Assembly (NCBI GenBank): GCA_032716605.1
Contig: CM064569.1
Span: 15,291,847-15,355,846, forward strand
Length of the DNA: 64,000 nucleotides
Origin: Paralithodes platypus
Taxonomy: Eukaryota > Arthropoda > Malacostraca > Decapoda > Lithodidae
Direction of reading: 5' to 3'
Below are positions 20,116 through 30,614 of the stretch, piece by piece. The translations under genes and the position numbers were made by a program. Below the pieces are notes generated by a model that did not search any database, was not told where the DNA came from, and saw nothing but the letters and a program-made list of their open reading frames with translations. Numbering within the stretch: the stretch's first letter is position 1; each line of letters begins with the position of its first letter.

Positions 20116-22795
20116 TAGTGGGGGGGCCAATGTAACAGATTGGGGTTCCCGTTGGTTTTGCGTGTTAATTTTTGGCAACCATTATGAACGTGTTCTTAGC
20201 ATTGCTAGGAAGTGGGAAAATTATGTCGCCATTTTTTCTGATGAAATTTAGTGACCCAAATCAAGAGTTCATGGATGGAAACTTTGTAGTCAACAAAAAC
20301 AAGATCCCATTCTGTGCCATTGGGATGGATCATGCTCTTGAGCACATCAACCGCATCATGAAAGTCACTGGAGGAATTGTGGGCATTACACAAAATGCCA
20401 GTGCTCGGGAGTGATTCTTCCTTACAGCTCCAGAGCTGAGTAGGCTCGCTGAAGAAGCACATGTGATGGCTGGCTCACCAACAGCTACACGCAAGGAACA
20501 CCATGATCTGTCACTGGCTGTCTGGACAAGGTAGGAAGAGAACATTGCTCGACTGAAGAGTGTGCTCAGATCCTCCGTAAATCCTATGAAATATGAGGGT
20601 GAAGACCTGACCAACATCATCACAAAGGGTGTGATGCCAGCCGAGGTGCAAAAAGATGTGTGCAACCAAGATGACATTGGGCAGCAGAAGTATGTCAAGT
20701 TTGTTGAGGAGCGCATCAACACAAATGAGGTCAGTGTCTGGGCCAGAATGAAGAAGGTTCAACTGAAGACGTGGAAAAGTGCAAGGAAGTCAGTGACACA
20801 CAAACTGGCTGATCAGGTAGTAGAGCTCAAGGATGACAGGTCACTATTTGCCCGCATGTTGATTGTTGCTCGGTCATGCCCTGAGATCAACCTCAAGGTG
20901 AGCATTGGCCAGCATGAGTTCACGTCCCTCCCACGAGCTTTGTTCACAGTGAGTGGCGAACTCCTACCATGCACAGACAAGAGCAAGCTGATGGCTATAC
21001 TTGAGGAGCTGCCAAACAAAACTGGTGGTGATCTGCAGCCAGAGGATGTCACCAATGACACTGCTCCATTGCCACCAAGGAAGATGACTGTCATTGATGG
21101 TATGGCAGTTGTCCAGGCAATGGGTAAGCCACCTTGGGTCAAGACATGTGCCCAATGGGCTGACCACTTCACAGCCACATTGGACAGCAAGTGCAGTTAC
21201 TATGATGAGGTCCATCTAGTCTTTGACCGCTATGATCTTCCCACTTCACTGAAGGAGGCCACGAGAGAGAGACGCCAGGGTGGCAAGCCGGCTACTGCTT
21301 ATCATGTCACAGACAACACACCAGTCAGTAAGATGTCAGCAAAGCAGTTCTAGTCCAGTACCACAACCAAAGATGAACTGACGGTTTATCTTGCAAAGAA
21401 AGCTCTCCACCACTTTGAGGGTAAGCCCAAGGTCTTCATCGTGACTTCACGGCAAGAGACCCTTTCGAACTCTATGGATGTTCAACATCTCTGCAGCTCC
21501 CAAGAAGAAGCTGACACAAGGCTTACCCTACACAGTCTGGATGCTGCTCGAAGAGGAGCAACAGAACTCTACATTCAGTCACCTGACACTGATGTGTTTG
21601 TCCTTGCAATCCACCGTTACCATCAGCTCTGCAGGAACACCTACTTCGTCACTGGTGTGGGGAACAAGAAGCGGGTAATCCCACTAGTAGTGAATGCACT
21701 TGGCGCTGCAAAGGCTGAAGCCTTACCAGGATTTCATGCCTTCTCTGGAGCCGACATAACAGGCCGATTTGCTGGCAAGGGGAAGCTGACCTGTTGGCAA
21801 GCACTAAACAGATGCTCCATGGAGGTGGTATCTGTATTTGCTGCCCTGGGAACCTGCGAGGAGCTGGGTGTTGACACTGAACGTGCCATTGAAACATTTG
21901 TTTGCCAGGTCTATGAGCCTGGTACCACTGTGGTGGATGTTGGTGATCTCAGGTGGAAGCTTTTCACCAAGAAACAACTAGAAGCTCAAAAGCTACCTCC
22001 GACACGAGGAGCCTTACATGAAGCCATTGCCTGAGCACATTACCAGGCCATGGTGTGGTACCAGGATGATATTCCCCACCCTCAGCTACCACCAGCAACA
22101 CGCCATGGGTGGAAGGAAGAGGGGGATAGACTAGTGCCAGTCCCAACAAGGGATCCTCCAGCTCCAGCCACAGTTACTCACCTCATTAAATGTGGGTGCA
22201 TGAAGACCAGTTGCGGGTCCAACTGTTCCTGTAGGTCCCAGTACCTCAACTGCTCCGAGATGTGTAGGTGTGGAGCCGATAAGGAGGTGTGCAGGAACGT
22301 CAGCCAGGCACTCTTGGGAATTGATGAGGATGCAGAAGGAGATCCTTCCATCTAACTATGAACACAAACACTAGCTGCACATTAATGTTCTATCCTCTTT
22401 TAAAGCTGACCAGAACCAGCCAGAATGGTGGATGGAGAGAATGAAGAAAAACATGTTTGAGCAATTACATTATCAGTGTTTGTACACTATAGAAGCAAAA
22501 AATGTTTAGTTTGTTGAAAGGAGTGTTATTGTTTTATCAAAATGTAAACTTTCAGCAATAATATTGGGTGTTTGACTTGGATACAGTAGTGTTTATGTTG
22601 TTTTTTGGGGTAACGTAATCAAATTATTTAGCACGATTTGGGCCATAATTTAAATTTGATAGAAACGTATAAGGAAATGGCCCCAAAAAATGGCGACATA
22701 AATTTTTTGCAAGTTAAATCCTTCCAGAAGACAGTCCAACCAGTGGCCAAAAATTAACATTTGAAACCAACGGGAAAACATTGGCCCCCCCACTA
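20116..22795 (+). mobile_element. Long-TIR element carrying a nuclease-like gene
   Basis: The left end TAGTGGGGGGGCCAATGT (20116) is mirrored by ACATTGGCCCCCCCACTA at the right end, apart from a short indel (22795). Inverted similarity continues inward: CCCGTTGGTTT, TGTTAATTTTTGGC, and TATGTCGCCATTTTTT (20221-20240 on the left, about 22687-22704 on the right). TTAA precedes the left end (20112-20115). After the right end is TAA, explainable as TTAA with one base lost at the junction with the next TTAA MITE. It is flanked on both sides by family B and A MITEs. The base composition is more balanced than its surroundings and free of microsatellites. TTAA targeting would fit piggyBac or Kolobok-type elements, but no DDE transposase is seen. 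Confidence 0.8.
20184..22355 (+). pseudogene. PIN/FEN1-like nuclease family protein with cysteine-rich tail; four in-frame stops
   Basis: One frame runs from about 20184 to the TAA at 22353-22355 with no frameshift, broken only by TGA at 20412, TAG at 20532, TAG at 21351 and TGA at 22032. The order of motifs is ALEHINRIMKVTGGIVGITQ, FFLTAPELSRLAEEA, a charged middle, then a nuclease-like set of acidic residues: MTVIDGMAVVQ (Asp near 21096), LVFDRYDLP (near 21224), SSQEEADTRL (near 21504), SPDTDVFVLAI (near 21587) and FHAFSGADITG (near 21750). The C-terminus is cysteine-rich (KCGCMKTSCGSNCSC, CSEMCRCG), resembling CXC-type clusters. I recognise this as a widespread but poorly characterised invertebrate family. 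Acidic-motif spacing suggests a PIN/FEN1-type metal-dependent nuclease, but activity is inference. Family members are longer at the N-terminus, so this copy is truncated there. The stop at 22032 sits where Arg (CGA) is expected and the one at 20412 where Trp is expected, so simple transitions explain them. Confidence 0.82.
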
Positions 22796-22798
22796 TAA

Positions 22799-23172
22799 GG
22801 GCGCCCACCTCACTGTTTTCTCTTTCTCTCCCTCTCTCTTTGGCTTGTATCCATTCTGCTCCATTCAGCCTACTGTTTTAAGACGTTTACCCCCATCCAG
22901 GTGTCAATATTTTCCTGGTGAGCGGTAGCGAGCCAGCATATATATATTTTTGTTTTGACAGCAAGCTAAATTTGTAAATTTTTCTATAGAAAAATTTCTC
23001 CGGCAAAGCCGGATTTCTCCATACAATGCTGGCTCGCTATCGCTCGCCAGGAAGATATCGACACCGGGATGGGGATAAGCGTCTTAAAACAGTTGGCTGA
23101 ATGGGTCCGAATTGATACAAGCCAGGAAAAGAGAGAAAAGGAGAGAAAGATACAAAAAGCAGGTGACCTCCC
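22799..23172. mobile_element. Foldback MITE, family A
   Basis: Abuts the nuclease element directly. Left GGGCGCCCACCTCACTG, right CAGGTGACCTCCC followed by TTAA at 23173-23176. The arms contain GGTGAGCGGTAGCGAGCCAG and its inverted partner CTGGCTCGCTATCGCTCGCC. Centre: CCGGCAAAGCCGG. Confidence 0.9.
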
Positions 23173-23335
23173 TTAACTATAACACGAATTGTCTTGTAGA
23201 TCATAGTTGTATATCGTAGTTATAGATAAAAGCCATTTCTCTTGGTACCGATGTTCACACTTGCCATTGTAAGATTTCAGTGATAGTTTCCATTCAGGCT
23301 TTTGCATTATACAGTTTCATAATAGATCTTCTTAA

Positions 23336-23765
23336 CCCACTGAGCCCTAGGCAATATAATATAAATGTACACCCCAGGACCAGCAGGTTGTCAAAAAAAA
23401 AAATCTTTCTCCAGAAAACACCTGGAACGGGTTAGAAATGAAGGAAAAACCACAACAAAAAAACGATCCCCTAGGTCATTAAGGGGTCCTACGGGCGCCC
23501 GAAAGTCGGAGTTACCATGGGGAATGGGGTAGGCAAAAACATGCATTTTTGCGTGCTCACGTGCATGCGGCTGGACTGTGAGGATTTTCAACCATCGGCA
23601 TTGTTGTCAATGTTGTGTGGGATACTTACACCGTTCCCATACAAATCTGAGCTCTCTAGGTGCTATAGACCCGGAGTAATTAATCGAAACGCACTCTATG
23701 CGGCGCTGGGGTTTAGCGTTACATACATTGCCGACGCATCACGTGCATCGCTGGGGTCCAGTGGG
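23336..23765. mobile_element. Probable TTAA/CCC-ended element
   Basis: TTAA at 23332-23335 and 23766-23769. The left end is CCCACTGAGCCCTAGG, and the right end in reverse is CCCACTGGACCCCAGCG. The inverted match is short and imperfect. No coding sequence is supported inside. Confidence 0.5.
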
Positions 23766-23769
23766 TTAA

Positions 23770-24163
23770 ACAACCCTTCACTCCTTTGATTTTCTCTCCA
23801 TTTCTATATTTTTCTTTAAATCCTTTTTAAAATTCTCGTGTCAGCCGTCAATCATTATTTTCCATTTAGTTTTGCTCTAGGATTTATTTCTGTACGTTCA
23901 TGTAGTTATTTACAGTATTATTGATTCATATTTCTTTTTTGTTATTTTCGTACGAGATACTCCTGTTTGCTGCCAATCGTATTCTTCTATTATTCAGTTT
24001 AATCATATAGTCCTATGTACGGTAATACTTGTGCTTTCATCTTGTATTTAATTTACTCTTTATATTTGTATTCTTATTCCTATCCCCTTTAGGAGGTAGG
24101 CTATTCTACGGTACTGCAAATAGTCCTTAATATCGTTATTTAGTTGCATAATTATATATACTG

Positions 24164-24218
<55 letters not shown>

Positions 24219-25074
24219 TTTTTATACTGTATATAATTACATGTTATTCAATGTTTTCCGTACTTGTTTTTATTCTTGTAGCTAGTTTTTCAACTTTGCC
24301 TTTTTTCACTCTTAAACCCTTCAACAACTTTTGCTCTCACGTTGTACATGATTTTGTTTTTACTATATTTAACTCCTGCTTTACTCCCGTGTAGTTATTC
24401 AGTGCTCCCTGCCCCTCTCTCAGAAACTTGACCATGTTTTCGACCTCCTGAGTCACAATGAAATGTTTCAAGCATGAACTCTCTTGCTGTCGTTTCCTGC
24501 CCCTCCCTCTCCCCCTCCTCTTTCTTCTTCTCCCTCTTTCCCTCACTCTTGCTCTCTCTCTCTCACTCTAAAATTATACGTATGATACCGGTATCACGTT
24601 TCACAAGCATAATTCCTTCGTCTTACACCTTGCCTCCTCCCATCCCTCCCTTGTTTTCCCCTAGATAACAACTGTACTTTACTTGTCTATTGTTTTCTTG
24701 ACGTGTCTCTAGGTTACTCCTCCATCTTTGCTTCCTTGTACGCTATTTACGTTACTGTATCACACACTTCCTTTGTTGGAATTCTTATCGTGTATTTATT
24801 CCTTTCCAAGTCTTTTTTTGACCGTTTTTTTTTGGTATGACCTGCTTTTTTTCTCTCTCATGGTCTTAATATGATGCAGAGACATAGTAGTTTCATATTT
24901 TCCCTTTAAGTATCGAGAAATTAGCCTCTAAGGGATTCAATTTACCGCCAGCTTAAATGAAACAGAGTATAGTTTGTTTATCATACACTACACTAAGCTT
25001 ACCAACAGATACTGACCATCATCAATACCGGCATATGGTTACAAATGGAGAGAATAATGTAGCATAAACACTAA
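23770..25074. other. No gene seen
   Basis: AT-rich DNA with (TA)n then a T run (24166-24224), a CT-rich stretch around 24500-24570 and no supported coding frame. TACCGGTA occurs at 24586. The short ORFs here are low-complexity. Confidence 0.55.
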
Positions 25075-25145
25075 GGTAAAGGGGGGTGACCTGCTTTTTT
25101 CTCTCTCTCTGGGTTGTATCCATTCGGCCCCATTAGCCTACTCCA
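25075..25145 (+). mobile_element. Left-end fragment of a family A MITE
   Basis: AAGGGGGGTGACCTGCTTTT and GTATCCATTCGGCCCCATTA match the family A left arm. The copy then breaks into CTCC repeats. Confidence 0.8.
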
Positions 25146-25343
25146 TCTCTCCCTCTTCCTCCATCTCTCCCTCCATCTCTCCCTCAGTCTTTATCTCTTC
25201 CCTCTTCCTTGTCTTTCCTCTCTTGTAACAAAAATGCCGCTTCCTTGCCGCTCTCAGGTTTACGGTATCTGAAAACACTTGCCCCCCCCCACCCCCCACG
25301 TCCTCTCTCTCTCTATCTCTTCTTCTTTTCTATCCTTTCCTTC

Positions 25344-25390
<47 letters not shown>
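25146..25390. repeat. CT-rich low complexity and (CT)n
   Basis: CCATCTCTCC-type repeats, a C run near 25282 and pure (CT)n at 25347-25390. Confidence 0.9.
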
Positions 25391-25393
<3 letters not shown>

Positions 25394-25606
25394 AAGAATA
25401 AAGAAGTATTTTTTTTAGAGTGCACTTTCTTCGTTCTTACTGTCTTTGTTTTCCGTTCGTACCTTTGTCTCGGTGTGTGTGTGTTTCTGCTCTTTGCATT
25501 CTGTAAACTAAAAATATATATGTTTTAAATGGGTATAGCTGGCTGGCTAGATCCATGCCCAAGGAGAGTCAAGGTAAATAGTTATAAAACAAAACGTATA
25601 TATTAA

Positions 25607-25811
25607 CCCTTTCAAGCTCCAATACGCGTTTCTGTTCTGTTTCTGGCTACTATTAGACGATATTATTCAGATAAGTAATGGTATATGGAAGGCAAAGGGT
25701 TGATTGAGATAGTATTTACCCTTTTAATAGCCACAGATACTTCCAAAGCTGCATAAAATCGTCAAATGATGGCTAAAATAAACTGCTAAAACGCGTCAGA
25801 GCTTCAAAGGG
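25607..25811. mobile_element. MITE, family C (best-preserved copy)
   Basis: TTAA at 25603-25606 and 25812-25815. Left CCCTTTCAAGCTCCAATACG; right in reverse CCCTTTGAAGCTCTGACGCG. The arms extend through TTCTGGCTACTATTAGACGA and its inverted partner. TTAA target sites with CCC/GGG termini are the signature of piggyBac-type elements; this assignment is inference. No transposase. Confidence 0.85.
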
Positions 25812-25879
25812 TTAATCGAGACCCTTCGACCACTACGGCACTTGACAGATCTATGCCGGCGATCTCTGTTTAATTATAT

Positions 25880-26028
25880 TCCGATACGAAAGGTCTTAAT
25901 ATTGACAAATAAATGGGGCGAAAGGTCTTATAATCAACAAACTAATGGGGAAAGAATCTTAAACTATGAAAACTAATGGGGCTAAACATGAGGGAGAAGG
26001 GGATTAAAAAAAAAACGTCTTCCCTTAA
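25880..26028 (-). mobile_element. Family B MITE fragment, minus strand
   Basis: Reads in reverse as TTAAGGGAAGACG, CTTCTCCCTCATGTTTAGCC, CATTAGTTTTCATAG and AAGACCTTTCG. The left end and distal half are missing. Confidence 0.8.
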
Positions 26029-26184
26029 CGGACTATGAACCAAGGGAAATCTTATACATCATTCATTAGTTGATGTGAATAACCGATTAATAACTAACAT
26101 AAATTATAGCATTGTGAGGATTTTCAACATATTTGCAACTTGCGAGAGAATACTACCGGTATTTATTACCTGTAGAGCATTAAC

Positions 26185-26336
26185 TGTGTTGGTGGTGTAA
26201 TGGTTTAGATGCTTATGTTCTGGGTGTGGTGTCCCGAGTTCGAATCCCGGGAGGACCATTTGCTTTCATTAGTTTATTCAAGTACATTGGGGTTTGTAAT
26301 TGATGATTAATGTTAAGAACGGGGTGTTACTTATTT
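26185..26336 (+). repeat. tRNA-related SINE S1, plus strand
   Basis: TGTTGGTGGTGTAATGGTTT (A-box-like), GAGTTCGAATCCCGGGAGG (B-box-like), then the tail TTCAAGTACATTGGGGTTTG and TTAAGAACGGGGTGTTACTT. The T-arm nearly pairs, but the acceptor 3' strand GAGGACC has no partner upstream, so a live tRNA is unlikely. Sister copies lie at 5209-5441 and 61220-61324. This is the uninserted comparator for the TA-CCGG-TA insertion at 5331. Confidence 0.85.
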
Positions 26337-26454
26337 ATTAGCTTTCAATTTTGTTACCAGACATTTGAACGTTTTTGGCTCGTTAATATCGTTCAGCTCT
26401 ATTTTCCCATTAGTATTTTCCACGTTTTCCCATCCCTCCCTATTCTAACCCTTC

Positions 26455-27165
26455 TATCCCCCCCCCCCCACACACACACCACCACCCACATACACTCTCT
26501 CTCTCACACACACATCATCCACTATCACAATGTTTATCCTCTCTCTTCTACTCTCTTCCTGTTCTCCCTTCCCTCCCCAATATTATCTTTCCCACGTCGT
26601 TTCTCACCTTCCTACCCAGTGCTCCAGCCAGCCAGCCGCCCTCCCCAACTCTCTCTCTCTCTCTCCAGAGTGCCTTTCCAAACTAAACTCCCTCCAGTTC
26701 CTCCTCCCCCCACCGCAACTAAACTCTTTTTCTCCTCACCTCCACACCTTCCTTGCTATCTCCCCTCCCCCTCACACCCAGGACTGTCCCCCCGCCACCT
26801 CCTGTCCCCTACCCCTTACACGCAGACATCCCCCAGCCCTCACACACACTCCTCCCCCACCCCAAACTCCCAGACATCCCCCTCCCCCACCCCTCACACC
26901 CAGACATTTCCTCTTCGCCACCTCCCCTACCCCACCACCTTACTCTCCCCTCATCTCCTCCTCACACCCAGACATCCCCTCCCCCCTTTCCTCCAGCCTC
27001 CACACCCCTCCCCCAACCCTCTCACCCAGACTTTCCCCTCCTCCCAACCTCCCACCACCCCTCAGATCCTACCTCGCCCCTCCTCCCCTCACCCCTCACA
27101 CCCAAACAACCCCTCACCCCTTTCCCTCATACCCCATCCCACCCCAGACTCCCAGACTCTCAATC
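26455..27165. repeat. C-rich degenerate minisatellite
   Basis: Loose 24-30 bp units built on CTCACACCCAGACATCCCC with long CCCTCCCC runs. Proline/serine-rich ORFs in all three forward frames (up to 291 codons) follow from this composition and have no domain support. Confidence 0.85.
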
Positions 27166-27319
27166 AATGCACAATTCCTCTGTAATCTCTAATGGAATCT
27201 TACTTTATCGTTCACGGCCGGGGAGTCAAGAGGCCACTTCTTGTTTATGATCGTTATTCTGTCGTTGAGGCTCTCCATGTGTCGCCCTCAGGGGGTTAAA
27301 ATGGGCTGGTAATCGGGAA

Positions 27320-27548
27320 TGGACCACCTGCGAGTTTCAGGCTATAAGGGAGTTGGAGCTGTAGACAACAATATTTAACAGAATTTACAGCTAAAACACG
27401 GTCGTTGTACATATATAGATATAGAAAACCCAATTCAACATACCATTTATCCATCAGAAACGTACATTATTATTGCATTTCTGTTTAATATCGATGTTCA
27501 CGGCTCCAACTTCCTTATAGCCCGAAACTCGCAAGTGGTCAATTGGCT
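27320..27548. mobile_element. Short TIR element with 60-bp arms
   Basis: Left AATGGACCACCTGCGAGTTT then CAGGCTATAAGGGAGTTGGA. Right, in reverse, AATTGACCACTTGCGAGTTT then CGGGCTATAAGGAAGTTGGA. The AT-rich interior has no coding frame. No second copy was noticed in the window. Confidence 0.8.
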
Positions 27549-27625
27549 GTTGTAAGTGGGTTTAGGTGGAAATGGTATTGAAATTTATTATGTGTTGGAT
27601 CAAATAGTGATTTTTTAGAGGTCAA

Positions 27626-27805
27626 ATACAAATACAAATACTTGTGACATGATGATGCAAAAATGCATATACAAATACTGTTATTCCTTAATTCAAACAT
27701 ACAAATATAAATACAAATAGGCTAGTTGTTTTCCTTAATTCAAAAATATAAATATATACCGGTATACAAATACTTCTAAAATTAAGATGTAAAAATACAA
27801 ATACA
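27626..27805. repeat. ACAAATA/AAATAC-rich imperfect tandem region
   Basis: Repeated AAATACAAATACAAATAC blocks with TACCGGTA at 27757. Confidence 0.85.
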
Positions 27806-27872
27806 AATACTTTTGCACTACTAGGCCTAGTCAGTTGTTGGGGCTGTTTGCTATCAGTGCTCTATTAATTAA

Positions 27873-28085
27873 CCCCTTGAGGATAATGACGCGTTTTCAC
27901 AGTTCATTCTGGCTATCATTAGACGTTTGTGTGCAGTTTTGGAAAGACCTATACCAACGAAAAGAATAAAATCTACCTTAATTATTCCTTTACATAAAAC
28001 GGCCATTTCTAAGCTATATAAAATCGTCTGACAATAGCAATAGCCAGAATCAAAATAATAAACGCTGTCATGAATACTTGAAGTA
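27873..28085. mobile_element. MITE, family C
   Basis: TTAA at 27869-27872, then CCCCTTGAGGATAATGACGC and CATTCTGGCTATCATTAGAC. The right arm has AAATCGTCTGACAATAGCAA and AGCCAGAATCAAAATAATAA. The right terminus is eroded. Confidence 0.75.
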
Positions 28086-28119
28086 AGGCGATATCTCTGT
28101 AACAAGTAAAATTTTGAAT

Positions 28120-28194
28120 TTTGCTTGTAGAACATTTTATGCTTAGACTATTTGAATATGTGGTTGGCACGTCTATTTCGGGACACTATATACC

Positions 28195-28275
<81 letters not shown>
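28120..28275. repeat. Fragment of the CAGGG TIR family followed by (TA)n
   Basis: GTAGAACATTTTATGCTTAG and TTTCGGGACACTATATA match the right arm of the 6482-6943 element in diverged form, and as there a (TA)n tract follows (28195-28275). TACCGGTA lies at the junction (28191). Confidence 0.65.
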
Positions 28276-28277
<2 letters not shown>

Positions 28278-28547
28278 TGTATAATTATACTGTATATATA
28301 CTTTTTCTAAGAATGTTTTAACAAGTCATATCACACAATGATAAACTTCGGTCCATGCCAAAAATCCAGCAACGAATTCTACATTATACTGTAAAAACAA
28401 AAAAAAAATCACCTCTTTCCAACCCTGCCTTATCGAACTTTACTACTTAATTCTACACTCAACTGTCATATCGCACCTCTTTTCAATCCTAAATGTCAAG
28501 ACACCACCAAACTGTCCCAACTTCCCTAAGGCAGCCCCCACATCACA

Positions 28548-28690
28548 CCACACCTGTCACAACTACACCACACCTGTCACAACTACACCACACCTATCAC
28601 AACTACACCAAACCTGTCACAACTACAACACACCTGTCACAACTACACCACACCTGTCACAACTACACCACACCTGTTACAACTACACCA
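28548..28690 (+). repeat. 20-bp minisatellite M20, segment 1
   Basis: About seven copies of CACACCTGTCACAACTACAC. The segment is cut by the 5'-truncated end of LINE b at about 28690. Confidence 0.95.
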
Positions 28691-30116
28691 AGCTCTAACC
28701 TCTCACATCATTAAAGTTTTCGAGCGAGTCCTGCGAAGCAAAATTTCAACATTCATGGAGACAAATGAACTACACAACACCGGTCAACATGGGTTCAGAG
28801 CGGGAAGATCATGTCTCTCACAACTTTTGGAACACTATGACAAAATTCTTAAAGCGCTAGAAGAAAAGAAAAACGTGGATGTCATTTACACCGATTTTGC
28901 TAAGGCATTTGATAAATGTGACCATGGTATAATATCCCACAAACTGAAAGCAAAAGGTATAACTGGGAAAATCGGACGGTGGATATACAATTTCCTCGTA
29001 AACCGAAAACAATCAGTAGCACTAAACCAAGTCACATCTGAGCCTTCGGATGCCAAAAGCTCAGTGCCCCAAGGAACAGTGCTAGCGCCCCTTCTGTTCC
29101 TCATACAAATTTGCGACATAGATACCAACACCAGACACAGTACGGTGTCGTCTTTTGCTGATGACACAAAATTAAGCAAGATAGTAAACACACAAAGAGG
29201 ACACAGGCCGACTGCAGGAAGACATGAATGTAGTGTTCCAGTGGACCAGGGAAAACAACATGCAATTCAATGAGGAAAAATTCCAATTAATACGGTACGG
29301 AGATAATAATGGTGTTAAAGAAATTACAAATTACTTAACAGAATCTAACCACATAATAGAACGGAAAGACAGTGTGAAAGACCTTGGGGTATTAATGTCT
29401 GAAAATATGGGTTTCAAAGTACATAACCAGGTCAAAGTGGCGACTGCGAAACGTCTAACGGGTTGGATTCTGCGTACCGGTACTTTTAAAACACGCGGTG
29501 AATTACCTATGATAACGCTCTTCAAATCTCTAGTGCTACCGCGGCTTGAATACTGTAGCGTATTAACATCCCCATACAAAGCAGGTGAAATAAATGACGT
29601 AGAGAGTGTACAAAGAAATTTCACTTCGCATAAAAGTTCGATAAAACATCTACACTATTGGGAGCGTTTAAGAGCACTGAATCTGTACTCACTGGAACGT
29701 AGAAGAGAACGTTACCTAATAATATACACGTGGAAAATCGCAGAGGGTTTAGTACCAAACCTACATACTCCGATAGTCATGAAATTCAGTGATAGGAGAG
29801 GCTGGGAATGCGAAATCCCCCGGATGAATAACAGGGGTGCTATGGGCTCTCTGCGAGAGGGCTGGTTATCACACAGAGGCCCACGTCTCTTCAACAAACT
29901 CCCACGGCGAGTAAGAGACATGAGGGACATCTCGTTAGACAACTTCAAGAGAGCCCTAGATGTCGAACTGCAAAAAGTGCCAGACGAGCCCATCCTCGCA
30001 AGGGAGCGAGCTGTCGCTTCAAACAGTCTACTGCACCAAATCACCACCCATAACGAGGGGCGTCGCGCTCCTTGGTGCCGCTAGAAGAGTGGCGAACACA
30101 TCAAAAGGTATCAAAA
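28690..30116 (+). mobile_element. 5'-truncated CR1-like LINE b inside M20
   Basis: Begins at CTCTAACCTCTCACATCATT, which matches an internal position of the minus-strand copy. It ends after the 3' UTR GTGGCGAACACATC with an AAAAGGTATC-type tandem tail. M20 units lie immediately on both sides, so the LINE inserted into, or was captured by, the minisatellite. Confidence 0.92.
28755..30084 (+). pseudogene. LINE b ORF2 fragment: reverse transcriptase, one frameshift
   Basis: Frame 28755-29273 holds GQHGFRAGRSCLSQLLEHYD, VIYTDFAKAFDKCDHG (catalytic Asp region), SSVPQGTVLAPLLFL and FADDTKLSKI (Asp pair). Around 29200 the frame shifts, and 29224-30084 continues with VFQWTRENNMQFNEEKFQLI, DLGVLMSENMGF and LPRLEYCSVLTSP to the C-terminal LFNKLPRRVRDMRDI. 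The endonuclease is missing. A 6-bp insertion at 29475 (TACCGGTA) adds Gly-Thr in GWILRTGTFKTR compared with GWILRTFKTR in the 36298-37146 copy. Dead copy of a non-LTR polymerase. Confidence 0.92.
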
Positions 30117-30252
30117 GGTACCACACCTGTCACAACTACACCACACCTGTCACAACTACACCAAACCTGTCACAGCTACACCAAACCTGTCACAACTACA
30201 CCACACCTGTCACAACTACACCACACCTGTCACAACTACACCACACCTGTCA
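30117..30252 (+). repeat. 20-bp minisatellite M20, segment 2
   Basis: About seven units between the 3' tail of LINE b and the 5'-truncated end of LINE a. Confidence 0.95.
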
Positions 30253-30255
30253 ATT

Positions 30256-30523
30256 TTACAACATAGCCACCAGCACAAATCGTTGTCTAGCAAACCTCTG
30301 CAGGAAGGAGAACGTGGGATTCGTCGACACCTGGGACAATTTCTACTACGATGACTATTTGTTTTCGGACGATGGAGTTCATCTGAACCAGGTGGGAGCA
30401 GCACGTTTTGGGCGTCTTCTCAACGATGCGGTGAAGGATTTTCGGAGAAGAAATCGACTCAGCACAGGACAACCAGGAAGGAGGACCGAAGACAGCGAGG
30501 ACGGCAATCTACAAAGGAATTAA
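30256..30523 (+). pseudogene. LINE a ORF1 C-terminus: SGNH/GDSL-esterase-like
   Basis: The translated end reads CRKENVGFVDTWDNFY then FSDDGVHLNQVGAARF, the block that carries the catalytic Asp and His (DxxH) in SGNH hydrolases, followed by a basic tail. CR1 elements are known to encode such esterases in ORF1. The N-terminal part with the GDS serine block is lost by 5' truncation. The open frame upstream of 30253 is minisatellite and LINE b sequence read through by chance, so no start codon is assigned. ORF2 follows 91 bp downstream. Confidence 0.85.
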
Positions 30524-30614
30524 ATACTAATCCGTCAAGAACCGCGAATTTGGATAAAGCTCCACCAACACGACCCAAATTCAAAACCGTCAGGGATAAC
30601 GACCGAGGACAGCC

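Noticed and set aside
26185..26260. Functional tRNA gene
   Set aside because: A and B boxes are present but the acceptor stem cannot pair; identical flanks at other loci show a SINE family.
26310..27250. Proline-rich proteins of 165-291 codons
   Set aside because: A C-rich low-complexity tract open in all forward frames; no domain or start support.
29960..30523. 187-codon ORF joining a LINE end, minisatellite and esterase-like sequence
   Set aside because: The first part reads LINE b in the wrong frame and the middle is minisatellite; only the last part (from about 30256) is meaningful and is annotated separately.
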